52,960 bases of DNA, taken from the NCBI GenBank assembly GCA_035593725.1, contig DAOSZN010000014.1, positions 1 through 52,960 on the forward strand, read 5' to 3'. Position 1 is the first letter of the stretch; each line of letters begins with the position of its first letter. Under the pieces are notes generated by a model that was given only the letters and a program-made list of their open reading frames with translations, had not been told where the DNA came from and ran no database searches. Both the position numbers and the translations under genes were made by a program. Source of the DNA: UBA4971 sp029551185 (lineage in GTDB: Bacteria; Bacillota; SHA-98; UBA4971). Positions 36,191 through 45,337 of this stretch are shown here, in pieces.

Positions 36191-36547
36191 TTAGGCATTT
36201 CCGATTGGTCCACCCATGGGCGACTTGCTGATATCTACATGGGGCGCAAAATTAGTCTCATTGGTATAGCCGCTGGTTAAGTTCACCTTGCTGCCTTGCA
36301 AGGCCTCGGTGAAGCTTTGTGTTAATCCGGTTGTGGCCTGCTGGCTAAGGGAATGCTGAGCAGCAGCTATCATATTGCGCACCATCTGGCCTCCGATTTG
36401 TCCAAGCACTGCAGAAGGCAGATGTCCCAGATATCCGCCGTTCTGATCCATGTCGACTCCGACTTGGTTGGCAATTTCGTACTTGAACTTATCCATAGCC
36501 TGTCTTGCCTGAGGAACCATTATCTGATTTCTTCCTCGACGAGCCAC
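36191..36547 (-). CDS. Alpha/beta-type small acid-soluble spore protein
   Basis: 118 residues. The SASP core is visible: a RNQIMVPQARQAMDKFKYEIANQVGV segment, split here by position (residues about 7-32), then YLGHLPSAVLGQIGGQMVRNMI, matching the second conserved helix of proteins that coat DNA in dormant spores. The GTG at 36547 is chosen because AGGAGG lies eight bases upstream; an earlier in-frame GTG overlaps that site. The protein is longer than typical members (60-90 residues), with a C-terminal tail ending in SPMGGPIGNA. Expression in the forespore under sigma-G is expected; I could not identify that promoter with confidence. Confidence 0.85.
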   Translation of the reverse strand: MARRGRNQIMVPQARQAMDKFKYEIANQVGVDMDQNGGYLGHLPSAVLGQIGGQMVRNMIAAAQHSLSQQATTGLTQSFTEALQGSKVNLTSGYTNETNFAPHVDISKSPMGGPIGNA

Positions 36548-36687
36548 ATCAGTCACCTCCTTAGGTTCTGAAAGTACTTTTCCCGGATCAGACTACGCGG
36601 CATACTGACACATATCGGGAACAGCCCGGAAGAAAAGGGATAACAGGTGAATACCGCAGAAAACAGGGTAGGATTGGATTAAGTTTT

Positions 36688-37368
36688 TCAGCAGTAACGT
36701 CTTATGGCAAGCAGTATGCCGCTCCTTATTCGGATTGTGGCGATTTCTTTTTCAAGGTAATTGCTTATGCCAAGGGTTTCACTCCATTTGAGAACAGCAT
36801 TATCCAGTGGGTAATGAAAACCTGTAATGGTTACGCCTTCTGCAGTAGGAGTGAGTGGTATTAAGGAAACCGTTTCCCCTGATTTTCCGGATACCGTTGC
36901 CTGTGATCTCAAGATTATGATTTCATGTCCACCGCCGATCAATCGCACCTCGTCTACTTCGGATTCAAGGAGATACGCACCTATCATTGAGATATTAGCA
37001 ATGGTATGGTCAAGCCGGCCGCCGAGAGCGCCCATTAAGACCATTTCATCGTACCCCAAGTTTTTGGCAAATTCAAAGGCTAATTGAGAGTCGGTTTTAT
37101 CCTTTTCCTTAGGATGGATAATGAAAGGTATGTCACGTTTTCGCAAGTTTTCCATTTTGCCGTCTGATATTGAATCCATATCCCCGATGACTACATCAGG
37201 ACAAAGGTTAAGCGATGCAATCAGGTCGCAACCACCGTCAGCCGCAATAACAAACGGAGAAGAACCTTTTTCGGAAAGCAAGGCCTTTACGGCCTCGACG
37301 TCCGAGGAGTCATACGGTGCGCCGAGGCCCAGCAAGGCCCAGTATGATTCTCTTTCATTCTGCAACAT
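36688..37368 (-). CDS. thiN: Thiamine pyrophosphokinase
   Basis: 226-residue enzyme that converts thiamine to thiamine pyrophosphate with ATP. Conserved motifs: AADGGCD, VIGDMDSI, KDKTDSQLA and GALGGRLDH, with the acidic residues that bind magnesium and ATP. Its ATG at 37368 lies inside the end of thiT (14-nt overlap), so the two genes are translationally coupled: uptake, then activation. The TPP riboswitch upstream controls both. Confidence 0.92.
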   Translation of the reverse strand: MLQNERESYWALLGLGAPYDSSDVEAVKALLSEKGSSPFVIAADGGCDLIASLNLCPDVVIGDMDSISDGKMENLRKRDIPFIIHPKEKDKTDSQLAFEFAKNLGYDEMVLMGALGGRLDHTIANISMIGAYLLESEVDEVRLIGGGHEIIILRSQATVSGKSGETVSLIPLTPTAEGVTITGFHYPLDNAVLKWSETLGISNYLEKEIATIRIRSGILLAIRRYC

Positions 37369-37888
37369 GGCTAATCTTCTTTCGTAACAGACAGATTACT
37401 ATAAGGCTTATTATTAGCTCAGGCAACAGGTAAGCTATGTTATACGAGATTGAATATAAGATAGGACTCATTCCTTCAGGCACGTATGAAGCAAAGAACA
37501 CAATTCCTGAAATGAAGTGACATAGAAAACGAGCTCCTAAAGCCAAAGTAACTCCTAAGTAGGGATGCCGCGGGAAGAATCCTGCGATGCCCAAAGCTGC
37601 AATTGCGACAGGGTAATCCAGGAGGAATTGGATTGGGTGAAAGAAAAACGGTTCAACCAGATACTGAATCAAACCGAAAATGCTTCCTGCGAATGCACCT
37701 ATTGCCGGTCCGTTTCGTAAAGCGAGGAACAGAATGGGAACCATGCTTCCTGCACTTACTGAGCCGCCCTGTGGAAGCTGGTAGATTTTGATAAGGTACA
37801 GGACCGCAGCCAATCCAACCATAGCTGACGCTTCCGCCAAGGTTCTGATGTTAGGAAACACTTTTAGACGGGAATTTGAGTTTTGCAT
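37355..37888 (-). CDS. thiT: Thiamine transporter ThiT (ECF S-component)
   Basis: 177 residues with about six membrane helices, the S-component of an energy-coupling-factor transporter. Typical motifs include GGSVSAGSMVPIL and the LDYPVAIAALGIAGFF helix. The ATG at 37888 has GGAGG eight bases upstream, so the longer reading frame into the riboswitch terminator is discounted. The shared ECF ATPases and T-component are not in the window. It is under direct TPP riboswitch control. Confidence 0.92.
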   Translation of the reverse strand: MQNSNSRLKVFPNIRTLAEASAMVGLAAVLYLIKIYQLPQGGSVSAGSMVPILFLALRNGPAIGAFAGSIFGLIQYLVEPFFFHPIQFLLDYPVAIAALGIAGFFPRHPYLGVTLALGARFLCHFISGIVFFASYVPEGMSPILYSISYNIAYLLPELIISLIVICLLRKKISHVAE

Positions 37889-37918
37889 GACACAAGCCTC
37901 CTTGTGCCCTAGGAGAAC

Positions 37919-37947
37919 AAGAAAACCACGCCGCATATACGCCGTGG
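37919..37947 (-). terminator. TPP riboswitch expression-platform terminator
   Basis: On the minus strand a stem of CCACGGCG and CGGCGTGG, with one mismatch, is followed by TTTTCTT. It lies between the TPP aptamer and thiT, so TPP binding most likely ends transcription here. Confidence 0.75.
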
Positions 37948-37956
37948 AGTCTAATT

Positions 37957-38047
37957 GCCCTCTTCCCTACGCTGGTATTACCCAGATCAGGTCGATGAGG
38001 GTATGCGGGGCATCCCGCGTCTCAGCCGGCGATCCGGCTCCCCTAGA
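37957..38047 (-). ncRNA. TPP riboswitch (THI element)
   Basis: Read on the minus strand, the aptamer shows GGGGAGCC, GGCTGAGA, a TACCC strand, GACCTGATCTGGGTAAT and CCAGCGTAGGGAA in the canonical order, so pyrimidine- and pyrophosphate-sensor helices are both present. It precedes thiT and the kinase gene and would switch them off when TPP is plentiful. Confidence 0.97.
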
Positions 38048-38071
38048 GGCTTATTATTTCCTTATAATTTT

Positions 38072-38100
38072 ATTATAGTGCAGTACTTATGGAAAGGCAA
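38072..38100 (-). promoter_or_regulatory. Promoter of the thiamine operon
   Basis: On the minus strand TTGCCT (38095-38100) and a perfect TATAAT (38072-38077) are 17 bases apart, about 25 bases before the riboswitch. Confidence 0.65.
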
Positions 38101-38122
38101 AGCATACCTAACTTCCGCACTT

Positions 38123-38154
38123 AAAAAAAACAACACCCGGCTCAGAGCGTGTTG
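38123..38154 (-). terminator. Terminator of the helicase/methylase operon
   Basis: On the minus strand, CAACAC pairs with GTGTTG (38131-38136 and 38149-38154), with an inner GCT/AGC stem and a small bulge, followed by eight Ts. It separates the long operon from the thiamine promoter just downstream. Confidence 0.7.
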
Positions 38155-38171
38155 CGGTTCAAAATTGGTCG

Positions 38172-38487
38172 CTATTGGCCGGACCATGTCTTGATGGGAG
38201 TTATAATTTCATGGGGCACGCCAAGAGCGTCATAAATCCTCAGATGCTCAGGTTCGGGTGTCGAGCCTTTGCAGATCCTAAAAGGGTTCCGTTATCGGCA
38301 GTCGGAAGGACTACCGTAACTGCCTGGCGGCTTGAGAGGACATCGCGAACAGCCGTCCATGAGTCATGTACCCTATTGTCACGAAGGGTTCTTTCGATTG
38401 CTATGAGAAGGTGATACACAAGTCCTTTCTCGCTGATCTCCCATATTCCTCGCGGTGAATCATTCTTATGGACTGCTTGAATCTCAC
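38172..38487 (-). pseudogene. IS transposase C-terminal remnant, frameshifted
   Basis: The minus strand between the methylase stop and the terminator encodes a protein tail in two frames. The first part reads LVYHLLIAIERTLRDN, then VVLPTADNGT; after a one-base shift in the CCCTTTT run near 38285 it continues STPEPEHLRIYDALGVP and ITPIKTWSG, then stops at 38172. The order (YHLL helix, LPTxDG strand, TPEPEHxxIYxALG, terminal KTW) matches the end of DDE transposases of IS4/IS1634-like elements as I remember them. The catalytic part is missing. The methylase frame ends at PLDWA right at the junction, so an IS insertion and decay probably trimmed its last residues. Confidence 0.6.
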
Positions 38488-38492
38488 GCAAC

Positions 38493-41400
38493 CTAAGCCC
38501 AATCCAATGGTGCTTCGTAAGTGGTTGTACCTTCCATGGCTTCAGCCATAGCATCGTAGATTCCAAGAATCACTCGTGCGGTTCGATACTCTCCGTATGC
38601 CTTTTTATCATTTCTCTTCACAATCGGGAATGTATCGAGAATGTATTCAACCTCATCCCGGGCCAAGCCATACAAGTGAAAGAATGCTGCATCAAGTTCG
38701 CACCTAATGAGAAAACGTCGTTCATCGTCCCATGGGAACGGACTGCTGCTAAGAAAATCATTGGTGAGTGTGGGTGTCAAATCGTGAGACGTGCATAGCA
38801 ACTCAAACACCCGAGGTATGATCCACTGTTCCACTGATTCATCCTGAGTCCACGGCGCATTTTGGTTGTAAGTTGATGGAGATATTACTGGCAATTGATT
38901 CATATAATGGTAGGTGAGGTGAGTGCCTCCTATCTTTTGACGCGCACAGTAATCAAGGGCAAGAGAAGAAAAGTTAGCCAATAGGCATAACAATTCATAT
39001 TTGGTTGCAGTTGCGCTGAACATGAGCGGAAATGTGTTGCCTACGCCTACTCTCGGTACTACTCCAGCAATTACCGTCCGCTCGTTTGTCGTATTTGTAA
39101 CATCCCTCCACCCCATCAGCCACTTTCTATCCCACTTGTCAGCGAGCCTTGCCTCCACTTCCTCTTCAGGTACCCAGTACCTAGGCATAACACATCGGTT
39201 GGGATTTGCCTTCTCTTCAGGAGTCAGCTCCCTCGTAGTTGTTCCATCTCGGAGATACGTCACCCATCTATGGTCATAATGATGAACCATTTTGGCCTCA
39301 TAGAGGGGTAGATACTTCTTTCCATCCCTCACAAAGGTGTTACCGTCAAGATGCCAACCTTCCTCCTCAAGCTGGGCCCAAGTGCGAAAGAGGTCAGAAT
39401 CATTAGTCATATCGAACATTCTCAGGAAGCTTAGCCCCCATGGATTCTCCTCAGACTTCTCCCTTGCGCTGTCCTTAATAAGTATCGGTGCACGCTGATA
39501 GATCTTCTTCGTGAGTGCCGCATCTCGCTTTGACCTGAATGTCGGAACGGTAAGAGTATTGGGATTAAGCAATTTGATGTCTTCAATTGTCAGAAGCACA
39601 TGACGGTCTTCATCCGTAAGCTCTTCAACTCGCTGGGCGAAAAAGACAAAATCCGCACCTTTTTGGGCCGGTCGTCCTAGGCCGGTCATCGTTACCAGGC
39701 TGAACTTCATCCGGCTGTCAACATCCGGGAAAAGCTTTTGCCTGTTCTCAAAGTCATAAAAGTTAATAAGGGCAGGCGTACCTCTTGCTCCTATGATATC
39801 TTGGAAAAAGAATCTAGTTGTAAAATCCGTGGCAATGCCTGAAGGTATCACTGTGCCTACTCGTCCTACAGGTGAGATAATGCTTCGCATTGTCTCTGCA
39901 AATACGGAGTACGTATTGACGTCTCCGCATCCGCAAAGGGGATGCCTCCCGCTATTCATAATCAAGTGGCTTTCCCCATCCGCTTTGCGAAGATCCGCCA
40001 TGAAATGCCTGTACAGCCAAGGGTCTGATTTTTTCAACTCCTTTATCATCTGTTTTCGAACTGCTGCATTAGGAGCATTAGCGATTTCCGGGCATCTGCC
40101 GGCAAACCATTCTTTTTCTTGGAGCTTCACTCTCTCCCACGGTGGATTCCCCAACACCACATCGAATCCGCCTGACCATCCCATAGCCGTATTCTCTGAC
40201 TGCCCCCCGTAGATGGGCAGTTTGAAAACATCGGGAAAGGCCAGATGCCAATGGAAGAATTTGTACTGATCAGCCAGTCGATTTACTTCTTTACGAACCT
40301 CCGGAGATACTGAATCAGGCATCTTTCTTATTAATTCATAAACCGCATTTGTTATCGCAGGTGGTGCCCCTTTTGTCTTTTCCCATACAAACGCAGCGCA
40401 CCACGCGTCAGCTTCGAACTTGAGACGGCGATACTCAGACGACTCAATAAACTGTCGATAATGAAGGTATTTCTTATTGATCTCGGAAATGACATCATTG
40501 GACAAGGCATCGATCTCTACTATGGGTCTAGCTAATCCCGATGCTATCTGTACGGCGATAGGGGATTCTGTGTATCCTGTGCCGTCCGCAACGAACAGTG
40601 CAGTCATGTTCTGCTCCTCACGGTTCTGTCGTCTGAATCGTGCAGCGATGTTCTTGTCGTCTCCCACGATAGGCGAAAAAGCATTATCAGGAATTCCTTT
40701 GTTCATGAGTGCAGGCACTGTACCGAGAAGGCTGTTGCCCACCAGTATCCTGTGGTCAAGAAATGAAAGGGGTTTCCCTTTGTCCATTGTCTCCATCCAT
40801 AGGTTAATCTTACAAAGTTCCACAGCCATGGGGTTCAGATCAACACCATAGATGCAATGGCCGATTACGTCACGTAAAGCCTTCCTCACTTCTCCGGGGG
40901 AAGGCTCATCATCTCTTGTTCTAATCGAAGCCAGCTTTCTCGCCATTCGGTGAGCTGCGGCAATTAGAAATGCACCGCTTCCGCACGCCGGATCGCATAC
41001 TTTGAGCGAAAGGATAGCCTTTTCAGGTTCGGGCTTTCGGGCTGCTTCATTTAAGACAGGATCCAAGGCTGAATCAAGCAGGCATTGAATGAGCTCGGAA
41101 GGAGTATAGTAGGATCCTGTTGTCTTACGGCTGCTTCCTGAAACCTCAATTAACTCAAAACGACCTGACTCAATATCCATATCCGGCGTAAGCTCAAGGA
41201 GGGATTCATATACCCCTCCTATCTCTTCAGCTCCGATATTCTTATAGTCGACAGCCATCCTTACACCGTCTTTTGTCATGAACGCAAGTTTTCTTATGGC
41301 AGCCAAGAAATCTGCATTAGAAATGTCTGCACAGGCAAGATCCGGCACGAATTCCGGCGCCCATAGTCCTCCTCCCATTGGAGCAAGCCCGATTTCAGGA

Positions 41401-42482
41401 GTGCAGTCATCAGATCCGAGAGCTTTCATGACTACTTGAATCGAACGGTAAAGGTCAGGGTGTTTACTGCCGCGGGTGTGCTCTGCAAGTTTTCGAAGGC
41501 GTCCTAAAGAGTAGTGATTTGAGTAACGCTCTCTTACGTGCTCGCCGGTTTCCTCGGGATGAAGCAGATCCCTGTCTTCTGCCACGAAGAGAAATATGAT
41601 CCGGTAAACCAATCGAAGTAGTTGGTTTTTGTACTCTTCCGGGGAAAGCTCGCCGGATCTGAGTTTCCTGCGTAATTCGTGGTTTCCTGAGTATCCAAGG
41701 AAGCCTGCGCCAAAGAGCTCAACAGCCTTTTCTACCGCATCTCTCAACTCGTTCAGTGCGCGCGTCCCTTGTTCCTTCGCCATCTGTGCCCATTTCTCAA
41801 GCCAGAAGTCGCCTGGCTCTTCACCTTCAAGCCTTGATTGGTGACACAGCAGCCAAAAGAGGGCAAAGTCTGAGTACAATTCTCCTTCCATTATCGCTTC
41901 AAGATCGAATTCCACATAGGATTGGCGGGTTAGGCTTACATTGTCTCGCAAGAGTCTTAACTTGCGCCCGTTGGACACAATCCCCCAGAGGTGATCCCCG
42001 CTACGGTTGACGTATTCCTGTACAAGTCCGTGGGGACTGCTGCGGGCTGCACCTGCCACTCCGGGAGTGCGCTTGTCCAGATCCACGCCATAGCCTACCA
42101 AATGTATGGGGATGTCACCCCATATGTGGGATATGGGATAAGTCTTGCCGTCGAGTTCCAGTCCGCCTGCCCTGGGGAGCCTTCCATAATGGAGCTCTTG
42201 GAAGATTACCCCGAGCCAGCGCTCACGTGTCAGGCCGATGGCAGGCTCATTCTCAGGAAGTTGCAAGAGCACGTCCATAAATCCATGCCAAGCGCTGCGT
42301 ACTCTATTCCATGAACGGGCAATCGTTTCATTTAGCCTTTCACCTCGGGCAAGGTGATAGGATTCAGGAGTAAGTCCGGGGAGAGAACGGTCTCCTGCAG
42401 CTACTCGCTGCATGAGATCAGGAGGCAGGAGCCCGCCTTCTGTTCGTACTGCGGCAAAGTGCCCGTTCACGCGTCCCCTCAT
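38493..42482 (-). CDS. Large N6-adenine DNA methyltransferase (DrmMI/PglX-like)
   Basis: 1329 residues. The N-terminal 350 residues resemble the nuclease/helical part of type IIG and BREX/DISARM methylases (SSPHGLVQEYVNRS, LWGIVSNGRKLRLLRDN). The methyltransferase core has motif I DPACGSG at about 497-503 and catalytic motif IV NPPW at about 778-781, so it methylates adenine N6. The last 350 residues should hold target recognition; the typical FPIVKRND ... YGEYRT ending is present, but the protein stops soon after at PLDWA next to an IS remnant. It begins inside the SNF2 stop codon (ATGA). In a defence system it would mark self DNA. Alternative: a stand-alone type IIG restriction-modification enzyme. 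Confidence 0.82.
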   Translation of the reverse strand: MRGRVNGHFAAVRTEGGLLPPDLMQRVAAGDRSLPGLTPESYHLARGERLNETIARSWNRVRSAWHGFMDVLLQLPENEPAIGLTRERWLGVIFQELHYGRLPRAGGLELDGKTYPISHIWGDIPIHLVGYGVDLDKRTPGVAGAARSSPHGLVQEYVNRSGDHLWGIVSNGRKLRLLRDNVSLTRQSYVEFDLEAIMEGELYSDFALFWLLCHQSRLEGEEPGDFWLEKWAQMAKEQGTRALNELRDAVEKAVELFGAGFLGYSGNHELRRKLRSGELSPEEYKNQLLRLVYRIIFLFVAEDRDLLHPEETGEHVRERYSNHYSLGRLRKLAEHTRGSKHPDLYRSIQVVMKALGSDDCTPEIGLAPMGGGLWAPEFVPDLACADISNADFLAAIRKLAFMTKDGVRMAVDYKNIGAEEIGGVYESLLELTPDMDIESGRFELIEVSGSSRKTTGSYYTPSELIQCLLDSALDPVLNEAARKPEPEKAILSLKVCDPACGSGAFLIAAAHRMARKLASIRTRDDEPSPGEVRKALRDVIGHCIYGVDLNPMAVELCKINLWMETMDKGKPLSFLDHRILVGNSLLGTVPALMNKGIPDNAFSPIVGDDKNIAARFRRQNREEQNMTALFVADGTGYTESPIAVQIASGLARPIVEIDALSNDVISEINKKYLHYRQFIESSEYRRLKFEADAWCAAFVWEKTKGAPPAITNAVYELIRKMPDSVSPEVRKEVNRLADQYKFFHWHLAFPDVFKLPIYGGQSENTAMGWSGGFDVVLGNPPWERVKLQEKEWFAGRCPEIANAPNAAVRKQMIKELKKSDPWLYRHFMADLRKADGESHLIMNSGRHPLCGCGDVNTYSVFAETMRSIISPVGRVGTVIPSGIATDFTTRFFFQDIIGARGTPALINFYDFENRQKLFPDVDSRMKFSLVTMTGLGRPAQKGADFVFFAQRVEELTDEDRHVLLTIEDIKLLNPNTLTVPTFRSKRDAALTKKIYQRAPILIKDSAREKSEENPWGLSFLRMFDMTNDSDLFRTWAQLEEEGWHLDGNTFVRDGKKYLPLYEAKMVHHYDHRWVTYLRDGTTTRELTPEEKANPNRCVMPRYWVPEEEVEARLADKWDRKWLMGWRDVTNTTNERTVIAGVVPRVGVGNTFPLMFSATATKYELLCLLANFSSLALDYCARQKIGGTHLTYHYMNQLPVISPSTYNQNAPWTQDESVEQWIIPRVFELLCTSHDLTPTLTNDFLSSSPFPWDDERRFLIRCELDAAFFHLYGLARDEVEYILDTFPIVKRNDKKAYGEYRTARVILGIYDAMAEAMEGTTTYEAPLDWA

Positions 42483-45337
42483 GTGTTCCTCCTCCTTCTG
42501 TTGTCAGGCAAGTAAACATAAATGCCCAGGATATCCGCAGGCAGACGAGGTTCAACTTTATAGCGTACACCCTTCATCCGTGCAGCCGAACGCACTCGCC
42601 TATGTGCAGTAAGCAGGGCAGTAGCCCTTTGACTTGCAGTCTCTTCTACATGCTTCATGAATCCTTCATACCCTGCTACTGCCTGTTTCACGAAGTGCAG
42701 TGCTTGCTCGCGATAGACATTACCTGTGGGTTCCGCATCAAGGAGCCTGTGGGTTTGATCCTCATTGAGCCAAAGAGGTTCATTTGGAAGTCCTTCATAG
42801 GCCAGAGTGACGGACTCCTCAGCCAGTTGTGAACCTTCTTTGTTGTTGATGTATGTTGTTATGTCGTACCTGTAGCGAACCAGGAGCAAAGTAGTCAGTT
42901 TTGAGACAGCGTCTGTCATCATTGCACCAACCCGGCGCGCGACTGTTTCTCCGTAGGGATCGAGAGCAGACTCAAAAACATACGAAGCCATGGATTCGAC
43001 AAAGGGGTGGGTGCGTTTAAGCCATGTGACTCCTTCAGGCACCGGCAGGTCAAAGGCTGCCTCAAATACTTCAGGTGCAGCTAATGTATCCCGTAAGTCA
43101 CGAGGCATCTCTTTGAGATTGAACGTTGCCACGCCATTATGGGAGCGGACTGCTCCTCCGAAGCTCTCGACTGCGCCTATGAAGAAACGCTGAACATCAG
43201 CAGGGGTCATGATGGATCCTTGAGCTTCGGCAAGCGCGTCCAGCACTTCATCAGGTTTCAGCGCATCTTGGGCAAACATGGTTCTGGAACGCTTTTCTTT
43301 CTCAAAAGACTTTTCCCAAAGGGCATCAAATGCCGCTCCGGCTACGTAAACTTGTTCCTCCATGCCCGGGAGCACAAGTTGAACAGCGTGTTCCGGCCTA
43401 CGGAGCCGGAGGCCTTCAATGATTGCCTCCTCCACAGCTTCTGTGTCAAGCGGCACGGGAACTGAAATGCCAAGGCTGTTTCTGATAGTCTCATGTTTTC
43501 GGAGCAGCACGTCCAAGACGATACCGTCTATCTGATTATCGAGGCCGTAATATGTAAGAACGCGTACCTCCGGGCTTTTTTGGCCGAACCTGTCTACACG
43601 TCCGTCACGTTGTTCATGTCTTGTAGGGTTCCAAGAAAGATCGTAGTGAATCACAGCGTTGAAGCTTTCCTGCAAGTTAAGGCCTTCTGACAGACAATCG
43701 GTGGCTACAAGCACTCGCTTTTTGTGATTTGCAAGATCCTTAACCTTCTCTTCTCTGAGAGCATGAGGCAATGTCCCTGTCACGCAGGCGACTTCCACGT
43801 CATCCGGGAGACGCTTTCTCAGTTCTTCAGTGACGTATTCAGCAGTGGGGATGAAACGGCAGAAAATAATAGGGCTGAAACCGTCTTTTAAGTGCTCATT
43901 CACGAAGTCTACCATCTTGCTCAGTTTATGGTCCTTATCTCCTTCAAGGGATTCCGCTTGGTGCGCCATGCGTGAAAGCAGCCTCTTTTCGCTTCGGTCG
44001 ACTTTATCTGCCTGGGTTTCATCCTCTTCAATAGTAATGCTTCCCGGGATAACATCCAGACCCTCAGGGAGTTGCTCATCTGCGTCAATGTCAAATACGG
44101 TCCGTCTTCCTATTTCGTCGACTTGTTCTACTGTCTCTGCGTCAGCAACACCTGCTCGTGTCCTCATAGTGGCTGCAGCTGCCCTCGGGCTGGAAGCCAA
44201 TGCACGAAGAAGCGCCAAGGCTGACCACCAACGCACCCTCTGTCTATGGGGTCCCCCTGAATCATCTGCAACAGTGTCCCTGGCATAGTTTATCGCCCTG
44301 TCGAATAGCTGCTTGTATTCAGGGTGTAAGGTGTAATGCTCTTCCCTGGAATTGCGTTTTGGAAACGGTGTTTGGGAATCGAGATAATGCTCGATATCAG
44401 CCCGTCTGCGCTGAACGAAATGCTGGGCCAATTTGCGGCGATGGTTCTCGTTTTCAGGCCCGGAAAGATCCTCCGGGAAATCCGAAAACTCAGGATCGAG
44501 GAAGCTAATGAGTGAGCGAAATGCATCTTCTTTGCCACTGTGGGGAGTGGCGGTGACAAACACCATGTGGCGTTTGGGATCAGCAGTCAGTTTTGATACT
44601 AACTCATGCCGCTGATGTCTTCCTCGTCTTTCAAAGCCGAAAGCGCACGTGTGAGCTTCATCAACAATTACGAACTCAGGAGCTGTCCTTAGGAATTCTT
44701 CACGTCTGCGGTCTGATTTTATGAAGTCAAGAGAGACAATGACATGGGGATAGACTTCAAAAAGGGATTGTCCCATGGCACAGTTGCGTTCAAGGCGGGA
44801 AGCAGTGGATGACAGGACCGGCTCAGCTTCAATATGGAATTTCTGCGAAAGTTCAGCTTGCCATTGCTCTGCCAAGTGAGGAGGACAGAGAACCGCGGTT
44901 CTGTTGATCTCGCCTCTGTCAAGAAGCTCGCGGGCTATCAGGCAAGCCTCTATCGTCTTGCCTACGCCTACGTCATCAGCGATAAGTATTCTGACAGGAT
45001 TGAGCTTAAGAGCCATCAAAAGGGGTACAAGCTGATAAGGTCGGGGCTCCACTGTTATCCTGCCGAGGCAGCGAAGAGGGCCGCAGTATGCCCGGGATGA
45101 TAGCCTTGCTGCATCCCGAAGCATTCTGCAGGAAAATGATTCTCCAATGTGTTCAGGATTGGGCAGATCAAAGTGGGCGGATTCTATGGCCTCAAGGGCA
45201 GTTGATACGCCTGCTGTCTCTCCTTCGCCACCTAGGGGGCGAAGAAGCAGGAAGTCTTCTTCAGAACCCGGAAGCACCACCCATTCTCTGCCTCTGGCAC
45301 GTACTAAGGTCCCTACGGAGAAGCCTGTATCTGTCAT
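42479..45337 (-). CDS. SNF2-family helicase (DrmD/HepA-like)
   Basis: 952 residues. Walker A DDVGVGKT (121-128), DEAH box (VDEAHTC), TATPHSGK, and the second RecA domain with TDCLSEGLNLQ and WNPTRHEQRDGRVDRFGQ are intact, so it should be an active DNA translocase. The C-terminal 350 residues are alpha-helical and not recognised, ending in basic residues (PDNRRRRNT). Both gene borders are 4-nt ATGA overlaps, so the three proteins are made together. In DISARM class 1 an SNF2 protein (DrmD) is next to the adenine methylase DrmMI in the same way. Function as a defence translocase is inferred from this context. Confidence 0.85.
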   Translation of the reverse strand: MTDTGFSVGTLVRARGREWVVLPGSEEDFLLLRPLGGEGETAGVSTALEAIESAHFDLPNPEHIGESFSCRMLRDAARLSSRAYCGPLRCLGRITVEPRPYQLVPLLMALKLNPVRILIADDVGVGKTIEACLIARELLDRGEINRTAVLCPPHLAEQWQAELSQKFHIEAEPVLSSTASRLERNCAMGQSLFEVYPHVIVSLDFIKSDRRREEFLRTAPEFVIVDEAHTCAFGFERRGRHQRHELVSKLTADPKRHMVFVTATPHSGKEDAFRSLISFLDPEFSDFPEDLSGPENENHRRKLAQHFVQRRRADIEHYLDSQTPFPKRNSREEHYTLHPEYKQLFDRAINYARDTVADDSGGPHRQRVRWWSALALLRALASSPRAAAATMRTRAGVADAETVEQVDEIGRRTVFDIDADEQLPEGLDVIPGSITIEEDETQADKVDRSEKRLLSRMAHQAESLEGDKDHKLSKMVDFVNEHLKDGFSPIIFCRFIPTAEYVTEELRKRLPDDVEVACVTGTLPHALREEKVKDLANHKKRVLVATDCLSEGLNLQESFNAVIHYDLSWNPTRHEQRDGRVDRFGQKSPEVRVLTYYGLDNQIDGIVLDVLLRKHETIRNSLGISVPVPLDTEAVEEAIIEGLRLRRPEHAVQLVLPGMEEQVYVAGAAFDALWEKSFEKEKRSRTMFAQDALKPDEVLDALAEAQGSIMTPADVQRFFIGAVESFGGAVRSHNGVATFNLKEMPRDLRDTLAAPEVFEAAFDLPVPEGVTWLKRTHPFVESMASYVFESALDPYGETVARRVGAMMTDAVSKLTTLLLVRYRYDITTYINNKEGSQLAEESVTLAYEGLPNEPLWLNEDQTHRLLDAEPTGNVYREQALHFVKQAVAGYEGFMKHVEETASQRATALLTAHRRVRSAARMKGVRYKVEPRLPADILGIYVYLPDNRRRRNT

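Noticed and set aside
38175..38414. 79-codon plus-strand frame near 38.2 kb
   Set aside because: It lies antisense to the transposase remnant, which has recognisable motifs on the minus strand.
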